Positions 28,954 to 37,937 of a DNA stretch of 64,000 bases are shown piece by piece. Positions within the stretch are counted from its first letter, which is position 1; each line of letters starts with the position of its first letter. Origin of the DNA: Rossellomorea sp. y25 (lineage in GTDB: Bacteria > Bacillota > Bacilli > Bacillales > Bacillaceae_B). The stretch spans positions 3,170,501 through 3,234,500 of the forward strand of contig NZ_CP145886.1 in the NCBI RefSeq assembly GCF_038049935.1, given 5' to 3'. The notes beneath the pieces were generated by a model, which was not told the DNA's origin, did not search any database, and worked only from the letters and a program-made list of their open reading frames with translations. Position numbers and translations under genes: made by a program.

Positions 28954-29334
28954 TCATCCTTCCATTCTTTCTAATATCTTCCCTGCCATTATGTCTGCGA
29001 TTTTAGAGCCATCATCATCAAATGTGTTTTGAACAAAGTGCCTGCCTTTGATTTTCCCTCTGCCACTTGCTTTTTTATGGCCGTGTTCTACTAGATGCCA
29101 ATAGAATGCCCAATCCTCGAATTCCACACTGACATAATCATCATGTACGACCACCTTCAGGGCATCTCTCAAATGATTCCCTCGGTGATCAGACTTAGGA
29201 ATTCGCGGTCTAAGTTTCCTTACAAAGTAATTCGCAGCCTCTTCCAGAACTTCTAGTTCCACAGCCTTGTTCACTTTAATCAATGTATTGATTTCTCTGA
29301 GAGCATCTACAAATCCATTGTTATTAGTACTCAT
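28954..29334 (-). CDS. HK97 gp10-like neck/tail protein
   Basis: 126 aa: MSTNNNGFVDALREINTLIK, RPRIPKSDHRGNHLRDALKV, and AFYWHLVEHGHKKASGRGKI are the gp10 family signature. Structural role at the head-tail joint. ATG overlaps the upstream stop (29334). Confidence 0.85.
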   Translation of the reverse strand: MSTNNNGFVDALREINTLIKVNKAVELEVLEEAANYFVRKLRPRIPKSDHRGNHLRDALKVVVHDDYVSVEFEDWAFYWHLVEHGHKKASGRGKIKGRHFVQNTFDDDGSKIADIMAGKILERMEG

Positions 29335-29663
29335 TAATTAATACACCTCACATTTGTGATGAACTGTGTTATGGTGGCATCGTTCTCGTCATAAGGAAAC
29401 CCTTCAAATTGGCTATAAGGTACACCATGAGCATTGAACACATCCTTTAATGGTTCATAGTCTGCCTCTGTTCCATTCGTGACCACAGCTATTTGATAAA
29501 GAGGTAATGACTTGAGCACTTTTGAAGACGCTCGTTTATGCGACTCATTCACAAATTCATATTCGATATAAGGATAGGTTTCTGTTGTCGGAGCACTGTC
29601 CCGGTACACGGGGATGCCAGACTCTTTCATGAATGTCCTCAATTGCTGAAAGTTAATCTGCAT
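29334..29663 (-). CDS. Tail terminator-like protein (DUF3168-type)
   Basis: 109 aa with GIPVYRDSAPTTETYPYIEY, RASSKVLKSLPLYQIAV. By order between the head closure protein and gp10-like protein it should cap the tail tube. Family assignment is from position and general sequence style. Confidence 0.65.
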   Translation of the reverse strand: MQINFQQLRTFMKESGIPVYRDSAPTTETYPYIEYEFVNESHKRASSKVLKSLPLYQIAVVTNGTEADYEPLKDVFNAHGVPYSQFEGFPYDENDATITQFITNVRCIN

Positions 29664-29985
29664 AAGACAAGCTCAACTCCATTATTCGTTCATCTTCACG
29701 CACATATATTCTTTCGATATCGTAGACCCGTTCATTGATTTTAACCCGGTATTCCTTTTGGTTATTCTCAACTTCCCGATCAAGACGAGTTTCGATTTTC
29801 TTCATAATCTCCTGGGCATCTTTGAATGTGAATTTATCCGCTGCCGTTACTCCGATGTTGTCATATTTCAAGTCACGCTCTTTCGAATAACCTATGACAA
29901 CCCGATCGGTATCAGGGTCCAAAGTTTCACCCAGTTTCATTAACTCTGCATTCCACCTCAGATTATTCGTTTGTCGTTTCGGCAT
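29653..29985 (-). CDS. Head closure (stopper) protein
   Basis: About 110 aa from MPKRQTNNLRWN; contains FTFKDAQEIMKKIETRLDRE and ERVYDIERIYVREDE, similar to the SPP1 gp16/head closure fold. Overlaps both neighbours by short stretches, typical of this gene cluster. Confidence 0.7.
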   Translation of the reverse strand: MPKRQTNNLRWNAELMKLGETLDPDTDRVVIGYSKERDLKYDNIGVTAADKFTFKDAQEIMKKIETRLDREVENNQKEYRVKINERVYDIERIYVREDERIMELSLSYAD

Positions 29986-30232
29986 CTGAATATACCTCCT
30001 GGACAAAGAATGGTGTCAGGGCATCTAGGGCTTCACCAAGTTCTTTCTCGGCCACACGGTACTCGTAGAATATTCCTGCACACATGATGACAAGATACTC
30101 AACTTCTTTCCCGGTAGCTTTCTGAACATAGTTCTTACCTTGAGTAATATAAAAAGGGAGCATGGAATTATCCATGCCCTCTTCCCAATGAATATGACTT
30201 TTTAACTTTGCAAGATATTCTTCTTCAGTCAT
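29963..30232 (-). CDS. Head-tail connector (adaptor) protein
   Basis: 89-aa all-helical protein: MTEEEYLAKLKSHIHW and FYITQGKNYVQKATGKEVEY resemble the gp6/QLRG connector family. Lies directly after the capsid gene. Confidence 0.75.
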   Translation of the reverse strand: MTEEEYLAKLKSHIHWEEGMDNSMLPFYITQGKNYVQKATGKEVEYLVIMCAGIFYEYRVAEKELGEALDALTPFFVQEVYSDAETTNE

Positions 30233-30247
30233 AAATGAACCCTCCTA

Positions 30248-31633
30248 TTAAGGGGTTTCTACAGCTCCTACTTCGTATCGGTACACGGCAGGCTCGAATG
30301 GAGAGTACACCAGTTGACCATCAAGGATGTTATAAATTTGGAATCCAACTTTGTTTGTACCAGAGAACTTCTCAACAAGCTTTTGAAGTTCCATTGCACC
30401 GATGACATCTTGAATGTGGAATGCTTTGAAGTCACCGAAGTAGAATACTGGTTTAGTTGGATCCGATCCATCTGCAGCATCCGTGAAGTCCAACTTGTGG
30501 CCAAGCAATTTATAACCTACACCATCAGCCGCTTGATGAAGTAATGGACGTCCAGTAGTGTCTGTCATATCTTCAAGGATAGTCAGGGCTGAACGGTTGA
30601 CAATCCACATGGATTTCTTAAGGACTTCAGTGACCGGCTGACCTTTAAGCTTGACCAATTGAGAATAGAGCTTTTGAGAGTAACCAGCTGCAGTGATATC
30701 AACCGCAGAAGACTCATAGTAAGCAACTGCCTTTTTAGCCAGAGCACCTGGGTTTTCGTTGCCAACATCATCACCTTTAAACATATATGATGTTTCTTTA
30801 CGAACATAAGCTTTCTTCAGTTCTTCGATTACAATCTGCTCGATCGGAGCACCGGACATTTTTAGCAACTTTTTCGTAACAGTTGCCAGTGCATCGAATT
30901 CAGCTGGATCAAGAAGAATTTCATCAAATTCGATATCTGTTTCTAAAATATCAGTGGAACGCTCAGTCTTATTAACATTAGCATCTGCTTTCTTAACCAG
31001 GACAGGGTACTTTACATCACCTTTAGTTTTGTGACGGGAACCATATTTACGCAGCAAGTTCTCTTCTTGAGCATAAGTAATGATTTCAGAAGCAATGACT
31101 TCAGGGATAGTAACGGATCCATTACCCACTTCCACACCAAGAGAACGAGCTTCCGCTTCAGTAATCTTTCCAACTACAAAGTTAGCAAACGCAGCGCGTA
31201 GCTCTTTTTCTTTCGTCTTTGTAGTCTTGTGGCCGCGAGTGGAAAGGCTGGCACCGATCTTCTTCATGATACCGTCACGTTGTTCAGCAGGGATGCCGGA
31301 ACGTTGCTCACCTTCGCCTGTTCCTTGATCGCGCTCCTCGTCATCGTCTTCAGAACTGGATTCCCCGCCTTCTTCACCTTCACCTGATTCATCACCGGAA
31401 CGACCTTCTTCAGAGCCTTCAGCAGACCCTGTGTCCTCTCCTTCGCCATCTCCACCCTCGATGTTTGCTAGGGCATCTGCAATAGCTTGAGCCTCATCAG
31501 CAAGCTCCTGCACCTCTGTCTGTACAGATTCAAGATCTTCAGCACGAACTTCATTCTTTTCAAGTCGGCCTCGAAATTCCGTTAAGCGAGCCTTATTTCT
31601 TTTTTGAATAGCAAGCAATTGTTTTTTATTCAT
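30248..31633 (-). CDS. HK97-fold major capsid protein with scaffold domain
   Basis: 461 aa. Residues 1-55 are a coiled-coil delta/scaffold domain (RLEKNEVRAEDLESVQTEVQ), followed by a very acidic linker to about residue 110 (GEGEDTGSAEG, SSSEDDDEER) and the HK97 fold (TIPEVIASEIITYAQE, GAPIEQIVIEELKKA). The acidic linker is probably removed by the adjacent prohead protease. Confidence 0.93.
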   Translation of the reverse strand: MNKKQLLAIQKRNKARLTEFRGRLEKNEVRAEDLESVQTEVQELADEAQAIADALANIEGGDGEGEDTGSAEGSEEGRSGDESGEGEEGGESSSEDDDEERDQGTGEGEQRSGIPAEQRDGIMKKIGASLSTRGHKTTKTKEKELRAAFANFVVGKITEAEARSLGVEVGNGSVTIPEVIASEIITYAQEENLLRKYGSRHKTKGDVKYPVLVKKADANVNKTERSTDILETDIEFDEILLDPAEFDALATVTKKLLKMSGAPIEQIVIEELKKAYVRKETSYMFKGDDVGNENPGALAKKAVAYYESSAVDITAAGYSQKLYSQLVKLKGQPVTEVLKKSMWIVNRSALTILEDMTDTTGRPLLHQAADGVGYKLLGHKLDFTDAADGSDPTKPVFYFGDFKAFHIQDVIGAMELQKLVEKFSGTNKVGFQIYNILDGQLVYSPFEPAVYRYEVGAVETP

Positions 31634-32207
31634 TCTCCAAAACTCCCTTTATTTGATTTAAGATTTTTATTCTTTTCTCTACCTGTTCATCTATTTCTTT
31701 ACTTCTCAAAGACACCTCAGTGTCCTCGTATGCGGGTATTGACACCACCGATATCTCGTAGAGTTCAACCTCATTCAAGGTCCGGACGGCAGGCTCTACT
31801 GAGTAATCCCATGCTTCACCGGTTGCCCAAAATCCAAATGAACATTGATTGATATCGCCACGTTTCATAGACTCAGCTAAGTCACGAGCAAGCGATGTGT
31901 TCGGCAGCTCCACCTCAAACTTAAGACCACGGGTGTCTTCCTCTACCTTCAAGGTCCCGTTTTTAGTCCGCCCCAACACATGATCCCAGTTATGATTAAA
32001 TAAGGCCCTTATGTCTCCATTTTCAGAAATTGTTCGGGCAAAGGCACCAGGTGTAATTACTTCTTCAAAAAAGTCTCCGATCGATGTCTTCGAATTAAAA
32101 ACTGCAGCATACCCACTTATGACCACAGGTTCATTGCCGGTGCCGTCCCGGGTCTGAAGGTTGGTGATGTCAACGATCCGCGTTTCCTTCTTCTTTGTCA
32201 CTTTCAT
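31626..32207 (-). CDS. HK97-family prohead protease
   Basis: Serine protease of the U35/HK97 family, about 193 aa: SGYAAVFNSKTSIGDFFEEV, catalytic His in FNHNWDHVLGR and Ser in NQCSFGF, then VVSIPAY. Overlaps the portal 3' end by about 40 bases and the capsid start by 8. Confidence 0.92.
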   Translation of the reverse strand: MKVTKKKETRIVDITNLQTRDGTGNEPVVISGYAAVFNSKTSIGDFFEEVITPGAFARTISENGDIRALFNHNWDHVLGRTKNGTLKVEEDTRGLKFEVELPNTSLARDLAESMKRGDINQCSFGFWATGEAWDYSVEPAVRTLNEVELYEISVVSIPAYEDTEVSLRSKEIDEQVEKRIKILNQIKGVLENE

Positions 32208-33375
32208 CACCTCCCTTCAGTGAATCATCAGTAGCTTTCTTCTCGCCGATTTTCGATAAGTCGTTAGAGATATAGACAGCCTGCGTCTCAGGTGTGTTTT
32301 GCTTAGGGAACCCAAGCATGTCAGCAACGTTGTCCGGTGCCGTGATCCCAGTCCGAACAATGTTATAACCGATATTTGTTTTGGTGCTGTAAGGAACAAA
32401 GTCCAGGATATTAATCTTGAACTTGATACGGTTGTCTGAATCGCGACCAAAAAAAAGAAGACTCAAATGGTCTTCGAAGTTTTTCATTATTGGACGAACC
32501 GCTTTGTTATGAAGGTACATCATTGCTTTTTCAAGATCAGATTTTGTCAATGCCGTGTAAGTGTCCACATTTATCCCTAAGAACTTGCCCAAGTCTTTCT
32601 TGTATACATTCAAGTACGCTAAAATCTTCTCATCCTCAATAGGACTTTTCATACTTTCAATTGAATACCCCTTACCAAGAGGGATCATTTTCACTGATCG
32701 AGATTCATCTATCGCTTCCAGCTGATCGAGGATTGCTTTAATCAATTTAGATTGTGCAGCATTCTGTGGGTTGATGTGAGCATCTAACTTCAAAAGGAAA
32801 GCCAGTAGCCCACCTTTAGAGTATTTGTCTGTCAGGACCTTCTCAGCACTCATGACACCCTCTAAAGTGTTCTTGCCTAAATGGAGCAATCCCACACCCT
32901 GCAAATGGCTAGTGCCTATGTTCTTGACATGCCGGATCATGAAGGAAGGAATCTCTTCCCCGCCAATTTTGAAATGCTCTATCAGATGTTCATCGATCTC
33001 TGTATAAACATTTGATGCTAAGTGTAGCCGGTTGCCGTCAAGCACCGGGAAGACTTCACCTTGAAGAAGATAAGTATTAGTCATCAGTTTTATGAATTCT
33101 GAGCCGGTTAAATAATTATTTGGATTCTTCAAGGATTTAAGGACTGAATGGTTTTTTATTTCATTCCCATCCCTATCCTCCACTACAATCTCAGCCAGCA
33201 TCATCTGATTGCTAATATCCTGCAAGAGCTCATACACATCACTGGATTCAAGGATATTGTCATCATTGACGTACCTGCCTCCATATCGGATTGTATTGGA
33301 ATAAATGTCTTCGAACCAGCCGCGCTTCTCTAATTGATTGTAAAGATAATTTGTGAATCGATCTCTTAATCCCAA
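32170..33375 (-). CDS. Portal protein
   Basis: 401 aa, HK97/SPP1-like dodecameric portal: SEFIKLMTNTYLLQGEVFPV, ILDQLEAIDESRSVKMIPLG, FLGINVDTYT. Upstream RBS GGAGGTGAG. Preceded by the plus-strand gene at 33471. Confidence 0.92.
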   Translation of the reverse strand: MGLRDRFTNYLYNQLEKRGWFEDIYSNTIRYGGRYVNDDNILESSDVYELLQDISNQMMLAEIVVEDRDGNEIKNHSVLKSLKNPNNYLTGSEFIKLMTNTYLLQGEVFPVLDGNRLHLASNVYTEIDEHLIEHFKIGGEEIPSFMIRHVKNIGTSHLQGVGLLHLGKNTLEGVMSAEKVLTDKYSKGGLLAFLLKLDAHINPQNAAQSKLIKAILDQLEAIDESRSVKMIPLGKGYSIESMKSPIEDEKILAYLNVYKKDLGKFLGINVDTYTALTKSDLEKAMMYLHNKAVRPIMKNFEDHLSLLFFGRDSDNRIKFKINILDFVPYSTKTNIGYNIVRTGITAPDNVADMLGFPKQNTPETQAVYISNDLSKIGEKKATDDSLKGGDESDKEEGNADR

Positions 33376-33417
33376 TGTCTCACCTCCTTCAACTTTTTAA
33401 ATTTCCAAAAAATTTTA

Positions 33418-33446
33418 TTACACTTCATTTCCAGATTTGTTAAAAT
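33418..33446 (+). promoter_or_regulatory. Promoter of the plus-strand accessory gene
   Basis: TTACAC (33418-33423), 17 bases, TAAAAT (33441-33446), then AAGGAGGTG and the ATG at 33471. It points against the late operon, so the gene can be read in the lysogen. Confidence 0.65.
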
Positions 33447-33470
33447 CAATTTGGAAGGAGGTGTAAAAAT

Positions 33471-33851
33471 ATGGATAGATTTGAACAACATCAAGAAAAC
33501 ATTAAAGATTTCGCTACTATTGCCATGTTTAATTGCCAACGGATGTATCGATTGTTATCTGATGAATCGGACCGAGAACAGATAAATGAACACGCTCTTT
33601 ATGGTTATCATTCAATGGCTTTTTCTGCATTCATGACAATGAAGTCTTACTACTTACAAAACGATGAGTTATCACATTGGGAGTTTGATAGCTTCATTGA
33701 AAAGTTTGAACAATTTAGTAGAGAATTTGTATCTAGCAGGGAAATAAACCACAGTATGCAGTGGACGTTTGGGTACTACAGTGAATTAGTAGAAGCTTAT
33801 AATGATTTAGCTAATCTTTTAAAACTTAAGGCTGTAGAAGTCCCTGAATAA
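33471..33851 (+). CDS. Plus-strand accessory (moron) protein, unknown function
   Basis: 126-aa all-helical protein (DRFEQHQENIKDFATIAMFN, MAFSAFMTMKSYYLQNDELS, EAYNDLANLLKLKAV), no transmembrane segment. It is the only plus-strand gene in the late region, with its own promoter, strong RBS (GGAAGGAGGTG) and terminator. These are the classic signs of a moron. No family recognised. Confidence 0.8.
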   Translation: MDRFEQHQENIKDFATIAMFNCQRMYRLLSDESDREQINEHALYGYHSMAFSAFMTMKSYYLQNDELSHWEFDSFIEKFEQFSREFVSSREINHSMQWTFGYYSELVEAYNDLANLLKLKAVEVPE

Positions 33852-33862
33852 AACACACATCA

Positions 33863-33899
33863 AAACATGGAGTTAGCTTTGTTTCCTCCATGTTTTTTT
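33863..33899 (+). terminator. Terminator of the accessory gene
   Basis: AAACATGGAG (33863-33872) pairs with CTCCATGTTT (33886-33895), followed by a T run ending just at the terL stop codon. Confidence 0.85.
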
Positions 33900-35634
33900 A
33901 TCTATAAATTTCACTAATCAATTCATCCATTCCATCCTGATCAATATCATCCATCAGCATCATCGTCTCTTTGTGAGCAACTAAAAAAGCCACAAATCCA
34001 TCAATTTTCTTTTTGGACTGTCGCTTTGAGGGACCCTTCATTCCATTTATGTTTGTCACTACTACCAGATTAAGAGCACAGTAGATAAACAATGGATTGT
34101 CGGTCATTATTCTCTTTTCATAAATCAATCTTTCTGCATCATCAATCATAGCATTCATGACATTCGGATATTGATTGACCACAATACATTCAAGTCCCAA
34201 GTTCTCACACTTCTCAATAAGCTTCTGAGACATGGCCGGGTCATAATTTAACTGCTGCACATCGTACAGATCCATGCATTCAGAAATATAATCCATGACT
34301 TGGTCCTGATCTATCATCTTCCCATCACAGAATTGAACAAATCCACGCTCAACCAAATCGGTATATGGCACATTGTCTTCCTTCTCCCTGGATTCGATAT
34401 CTGCATTAGGGATGAAGTACATTTGTTTGACCTTAAGAATGGACCGTCCTTCCTCATCGTGTGTAGGGAAATTCAAATTCACACAGGTTAAGTCGGTGGT
34501 CTTGGATAAGTCCAGTCCGAGATAACACGTTTCCCCCTGCAGGTCCCCCAGGTCATCCACAAGGATATGTTCCACCTGGTCCTGCTCAAAAAAATTGTCT
34601 GCACCGTTGACGAATACATTCAAGTGCTTAGAAAGGAATTCCGCTTTCTTGTGGGCCGACCGGTTAGCCGTAATGAATTCCGATTCAAGTGCGCTCATTG
34701 TTACCGAGATACTTATATTCGGGTTGACCATCGCCCATACTTTCCTGTCTGTCCACTCATATCCTTTGTTAGGCTCATAAACCATGACGAAGTTTGAATC
34801 GTTATCGTCATTCTTCAGGACTTCCTTAGCCTCCCGGTAGACACGCATACCCACACTTGATGAACCTTTACCAGCTGTACTGATATTGAACATGATCGGC
34901 TCGTCCCGGGCAACCTGGGCTGACTTGAAGTTGTCGTATTGATCCATGTTCTCCTGTTTGTGCAACTCGTCATTGAGTACAAAATGTGGATTGGAACCTT
35001 CAATGGAGTCAATATTCTTACTCATTACGATGAATTGGTTAGAATATGCCAGACCATCGTGAATGTAGTCATAGGTCACGGATGAAACGGTACCTTTTGG
35101 ACCCTTGTATATGTGGGAAGCGTTCATCAATGCATCGTGGTTCATGATCGTGGCAGCAAATGGCTTTGCAGCATATTGCGCCTGGTTAAAATCACTTGCA
35201 CAACAGTAGCAATCCGCACTGAGTACTCCTTCACCGAACATTGAATAGCCCAGGGCACCTACCGCAATCAACGTTTTACCGTTTTTCTTTGGCACCTGGA
35301 TATAACATTCCCGGGTCACCCGGACCACTTTTCCTTTCTCGTTCTTATGAACCCAGCCATATATCCACGAATAAGCGAATTTCTCCCATTCTTCCAAAAT
35401 AAAAGGCTGGCCGGCAAGATCACCTTTTGTGTGCCGGACGAATGTTTCTACCCAGTCCATCATTTCATTGGCACGGTCCACATCAAACCAAAGGTCTTTC
35501 CGCTTCTTCCACCTGAAATAACGATCCACCATCTGCTTAATTGTGTCAGGATATTTCTTTGGGCTCTTCCTTACTTTCCTTGCAAATATTTCTGCATAAT
35601 TTATCCCGCGTTCAATCATTTTGAATTCCGCCAC
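33898..35634 (-). CDS. terL: Terminase large subunit
   Basis: DNA packaging motor of 578 aa: ATPase with Walker A PKKNGKT, Walker B HFVLNDELH, and a C-terminal RNase H-like nuclease (CYLGLDLSKTTDLT, QLNYDPAMSQKLIEKC, DGFVAFLVA). HK97-like type. Overlaps terS by 19 bases. Confidence 0.95.
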   Translation of the reverse strand: MAEFKMIERGINYAEIFARKVRKSPKKYPDTIKQMVDRYFRWKKRKDLWFDVDRANEMMDWVETFVRHTKGDLAGQPFILEEWEKFAYSWIYGWVHKNEKGKVVRVTRECYIQVPKKNGKTLIAVGALGYSMFGEGVLSADCYCCASDFNQAQYAAKPFAATIMNHDALMNASHIYKGPKGTVSSVTYDYIHDGLAYSNQFIVMSKNIDSIEGSNPHFVLNDELHKQENMDQYDNFKSAQVARDEPIMFNISTAGKGSSSVGMRVYREAKEVLKNDDNDSNFVMVYEPNKGYEWTDRKVWAMVNPNISISVTMSALESEFITANRSAHKKAEFLSKHLNVFVNGADNFFEQDQVEHILVDDLGDLQGETCYLGLDLSKTTDLTCVNLNFPTHDEEGRSILKVKQMYFIPNADIESREKEDNVPYTDLVERGFVQFCDGKMIDQDQVMDYISECMDLYDVQQLNYDPAMSQKLIEKCENLGLECIVVNQYPNVMNAMIDDAERLIYEKRIMTDNPLFIYCALNLVVVTNINGMKGPSKRQSKKKIDGFVAFLVAHKETMMLMDDIDQDGMDELISEIYR

Positions 35635-36053
35635 TTTTTCCTATGAGCCGACAGTTCATCCTCCACCGGCTCCGGCTTTTTCATTTCTTCATCTTTTCTG
35701 ACTGATGATCCTCCGGTTACAATCTTACCTGGCTTCGACTTATTGGTGAGCCCCAGTAAATCCAGTGCTTTCGTCTTCTTGTCGGCCCATGTTTCGACCT
35801 GCTGCGCAAGAGGATGTTTGGAGTTATTGGTGGCCCCGGCTTTGTTGGTGTGACGTTGGGTGGCCGGGAAGCCCTTCTCCTTCCACTGGATGTACATGGT
35901 CATATACACCTCAAAGATATCCAAGTAAGATTCAATCAACGGATCGAGTGTAAGGGTGTAAATTTCAGCGTCTCTCATGATTTTCAGAATCCTTTGTTTC
36001 TCCGACTCCGTTTTTTCAGCAACCATTTTTTCACGCTGTTTTCTTGTAGACAT
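35616..36053 (-). CDS. terS: Terminase small subunit, P27 family
   Basis: 145 aa: TLDPLIESYLDIFEVYMTMY, and KTKALDLLGLTNKSK match P27-type small subunits that recognise the packaging site. Followed directly by terL; HNH endonuclease upstream. Confidence 0.85.
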   Translation of the reverse strand: MSTRKQREKMVAEKTESEKQRILKIMRDAEIYTLTLDPLIESYLDIFEVYMTMYIQWKEKGFPATQRHTNKAGATNNSKHPLAQQVETWADKKTKALDLLGLTNKSKPGKIVTGGSSVRKDEEMKKPEPVEDELSAHRKKWRNSK

Positions 36054-36160
36054 TATTTACACCCCCCTTTATATTTTCAAAATATTGTCTAACGATAGAA
36101 ACGACTCCCTTGCTACCTATCTTCCCTAAAGGAGAAAAATCCAGATTGGGTAGGGGGGGA
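36054..36160. other. Candidate cos region between HNH and terS
   Basis: A 107-bp non-coding gap with a G-rich block (TAGGGGGGGATTAT, about 36151-36164) between the HNH gene and terS. In HNH-containing HK97-like phages the cos site is near this position. Placement is by analogy only. Confidence 0.35.
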
Positions 36161-36541
36161 TTATCCAAAATAACTCGGAAATATTTTTCCTTTGTCATCT
36201 TTGTTCTCTTCTTCGGTGTGACACTTCGGACATAATAATTTCAAATTGTTTTCATCAAGCTTTAATGTTGGATCGTCTTTGATTGGTATCTCATGATGAA
36301 CATGAGCTTGCCTGCCGAATATGAACCGTCCACACTTTTGACAACAGCCTCGTTCTCTTTGATAAACAAGTGACCTCATGTTTTTCCAAGGCTTCGAATT
36401 ATAGAACTGCTTGTTATCATGGTGGTATATGTCCCTCTTCTTACGTTTCCTAAGGACCGATTTACTGGACCTTTTGTGGTCTTCACAGTAATAACCGCGG
36501 TCTAATTTATTTCCGCAGCCATTGAAATCACAGTACTTCAT
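36161..36541 (-). CDS. HNH endonuclease (packaging-associated)
   Basis: 126 aa with an N-terminal zinc-like CDFNGCGNKL, then the HNH core CQKCGRFIFGRQAHVHHEIP, DENNLKLLCPKCH. HNH proteins beside terS/terL are required for cos cleavage in HK97-like phages (established). Start overlaps the upstream stop. Confidence 0.9.
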   Translation of the reverse strand: MKYCDFNGCGNKLDRGYYCEDHKRSSKSVLRKRKKRDIYHHDNKQFYNSKPWKNMRSLVYQRERGCCQKCGRFIFGRQAHVHHEIPIKDDPTLKLDENNLKLLCPKCHTEEENKDDKGKIFPSYFG

Positions 36542-36846
36542 TACTCATCAGCTGCAGTTAATGTTTCGAGGATGTGAGCACGAATAGTTTCCTCTTTCTT
36601 CATGTTGCCAGGTACCTCGATGTCATTCTGCTTGGCAAAGTCTTTTAGCTGATCTGCATTCATTGAGTCCAAGTCAACCTCAGTTTTGTTATCTTCCTGC
36701 ATTTCTTTCTTCTCCGACAGCATGCTCTTAGGCTCCTTTGTTACTTCAAAGCCTGGCTTCTTGCCTGCAGGTACAAAACGGATCTTCTTTGCCTCAGTGT
36801 CCCAATACTCAGTGCCCTGTGCCGTCTTTCTCATTTCAATATTCAT
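36541..36846 (-). CDS. Small protein with SAP/HeH-like C-terminal domain
   Basis: 101 aa. The C-terminal part, DLDSMNADQLKDFAKQNDIE then VPGNMKKEETIRAHI, resembles the Rho N-terminal/HeH helix-extension-helix fold found in phage neck and packaging-region proteins. N-terminal part TAQGTEYWDTEAKKIRFVPA. Function not known. Confidence 0.65.
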   Translation of the reverse strand: MNIEMRKTAQGTEYWDTEAKKIRFVPAGKKPGFEVTKEPKSMLSEKKEMQEDNKTEVDLDSMNADQLKDFAKQNDIEVPGNMKKEETIRAHILETLTAADE

Positions 36847-36883
36847 TTCCTTCAGCTCCTTTATTAAATGGATATAGCCTCCA

Positions 36884-36915
36884 ATAAAAAAAGCATCTCA
36901 CCTAGAGATACTTAA
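36884..36915 (-). terminator. Terminator of the SLATT-like gene
   Basis: AGTATCTC/GAGATGCT stem followed by TTTTTTTATTGG on the minus strand; overlaps the last codon of the SLATT-like gene. Confidence 0.7.
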
Positions 36916-37526
36916 AAATGAATTTTGCTAATTACTTTATCGAAAAAGTATATGATTATTAATAAAACAATAGGATAAATAGCTAGAACAGATTTTATTA
37001 AGCCTTCTTTAATTCGATAAACCCAAACCTCCTTTTTGAATTTTTTTCTATTATCCTCAGTTGATACATAATAATCGATGTTTAAATGATTCTCTTTCCC
37101 AATAATCAGCCTTTCATACTCTCTTTGAAACTCTTTCAACTTTTCTGCATCTAATTGTTCATCGCTGGACTCAAATCGATCAAACTTATTATTAAGAACA
37201 TCTAAGTGTTGATAGTTAGTTTCAAAATCACCTGCCCGTTCTTTGTAATTCCTTAAATTTAAAAACATTGTAAAGTATGTCAAGGACAATGAAAGGACAA
37301 GAAGTATCTTAGTTGCAAAAACTCCTTCTTCGCCCGATTGGTTTAAGAACCATACTGATAGAATTAATATAATTAATGAGTAAAAATGTATTATCTTTTC
37401 AAAGTAACTGTGATTCTTCCTCAATCTTTTTGATGCTTCTATTCTCGATTGTCTGGTTGTTTTCATTCTCCTTTTTAAAGCTTTAAATTCTTTTTCGGTT
37501 TTATTTAACTCGACTTCTTCATTCAT
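36912..37526 (-). CDS. SLATT-domain-like two-helix membrane protein
   Basis: 204 aa: an N-terminal basic helical segment (FKALKRRMKTTRQSRIEASK), two adjacent transmembrane helices (FYSLIILILSVWFL, and ILLVLSLSLTYFTMFL), a long charged cytosolic helix domain, and a third C-terminal hydrophobic helix (LAIYPIVLLIIIYFF). This layout matches SLATT effectors (pore-forming proteins linked with CBASS and related systems). Here it stands alone with its own terminator. Family call is by architecture. Confidence 0.6.
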   Translation of the reverse strand: MNEEVELNKTEKEFKALKRRMKTTRQSRIEASKRLRKNHSYFEKIIHFYSLIILILSVWFLNQSGEEGVFATKILLVLSLSLTYFTMFLNLRNYKERAGDFETNYQHLDVLNNKFDRFESSDEQLDAEKLKEFQREYERLIIGKENHLNIDYYVSTEDNRKKFKKEVWVYRIKEGLIKSVLAIYPIVLLIIIYFFDKVISKIHF

Positions 37527-37576
37527 TTCATTCTCTCCTTTCGCCTACTTAATTCGACAAAAGAAGATTTTTTCCT

Positions 37577-37750
37577 TTATCTTCTCCTTACAGCTCCTCC
37601 CACTCTTTTGTAAGTATCCCTGTTCATCCCCATGATCTCTTCCCAGTCAACATCCTCATGATGAATTTTTTTCTTTTGCTCTGGCTCTTTTTTCTTATTG
37701 TAATTTAGCTTCTCAAGTTGAACTTCGCTCAGATGATCTACTATCCTCAT
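37577..37750 (-). CDS. Hypothetical 57-aa phage protein
   Basis: Charged protein starting MRIVDHLSEVQLEKLNY and ending in a basic tail (YKRVGGAVRRR). Frame extends five codons further without RBS. Not recognised. Confidence 0.55.
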   Translation of the reverse strand: MRIVDHLSEVQLEKLNYNKKKEPEQKKKIHHEDVDWEEIMGMNRDTYKRVGGAVRRR

Positions 37751-37829
37751 TTCAATCACCCTCAAATCCTTCTCAGATTTGCCCAGTTTCGTTTTTATCT
37801 ACTGAGGTAACACTATGGACCTAAGACAT

Positions 37830-37866
37830 CAAAAAAGACTCCCTTCGTCTGAAAGGAGCCCTCTTT
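37830..37866 (-). terminator. Terminator of the 226-aa membrane protein gene
   Basis: CTCC/GGAG stem with flanking AAAGA/TCTTT pairs and TTTTTTGATG on the minus strand. Region 37751-37937 otherwise holds nothing I can support. Confidence 0.7.
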
Positions 37867-37937
37867 GATATATTTCGTTAATACCATATTAGCACCTCTA
37901 AAGAGAAATGCTCTGCTAAATCTCTGCCTTATATCGG

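Noticed and set aside
31264..31455. Alternative-frame ORF in the acidic linker of the capsid gene
   Set aside because: It is the shadow of the repetitive Glu/Gly codons and has no RBS.
36912..37526. Complete CBASS system
   Set aside because: No nucleotidyltransferase, SLOG or reverse transcriptase gene is found near the SLATT-like protein.
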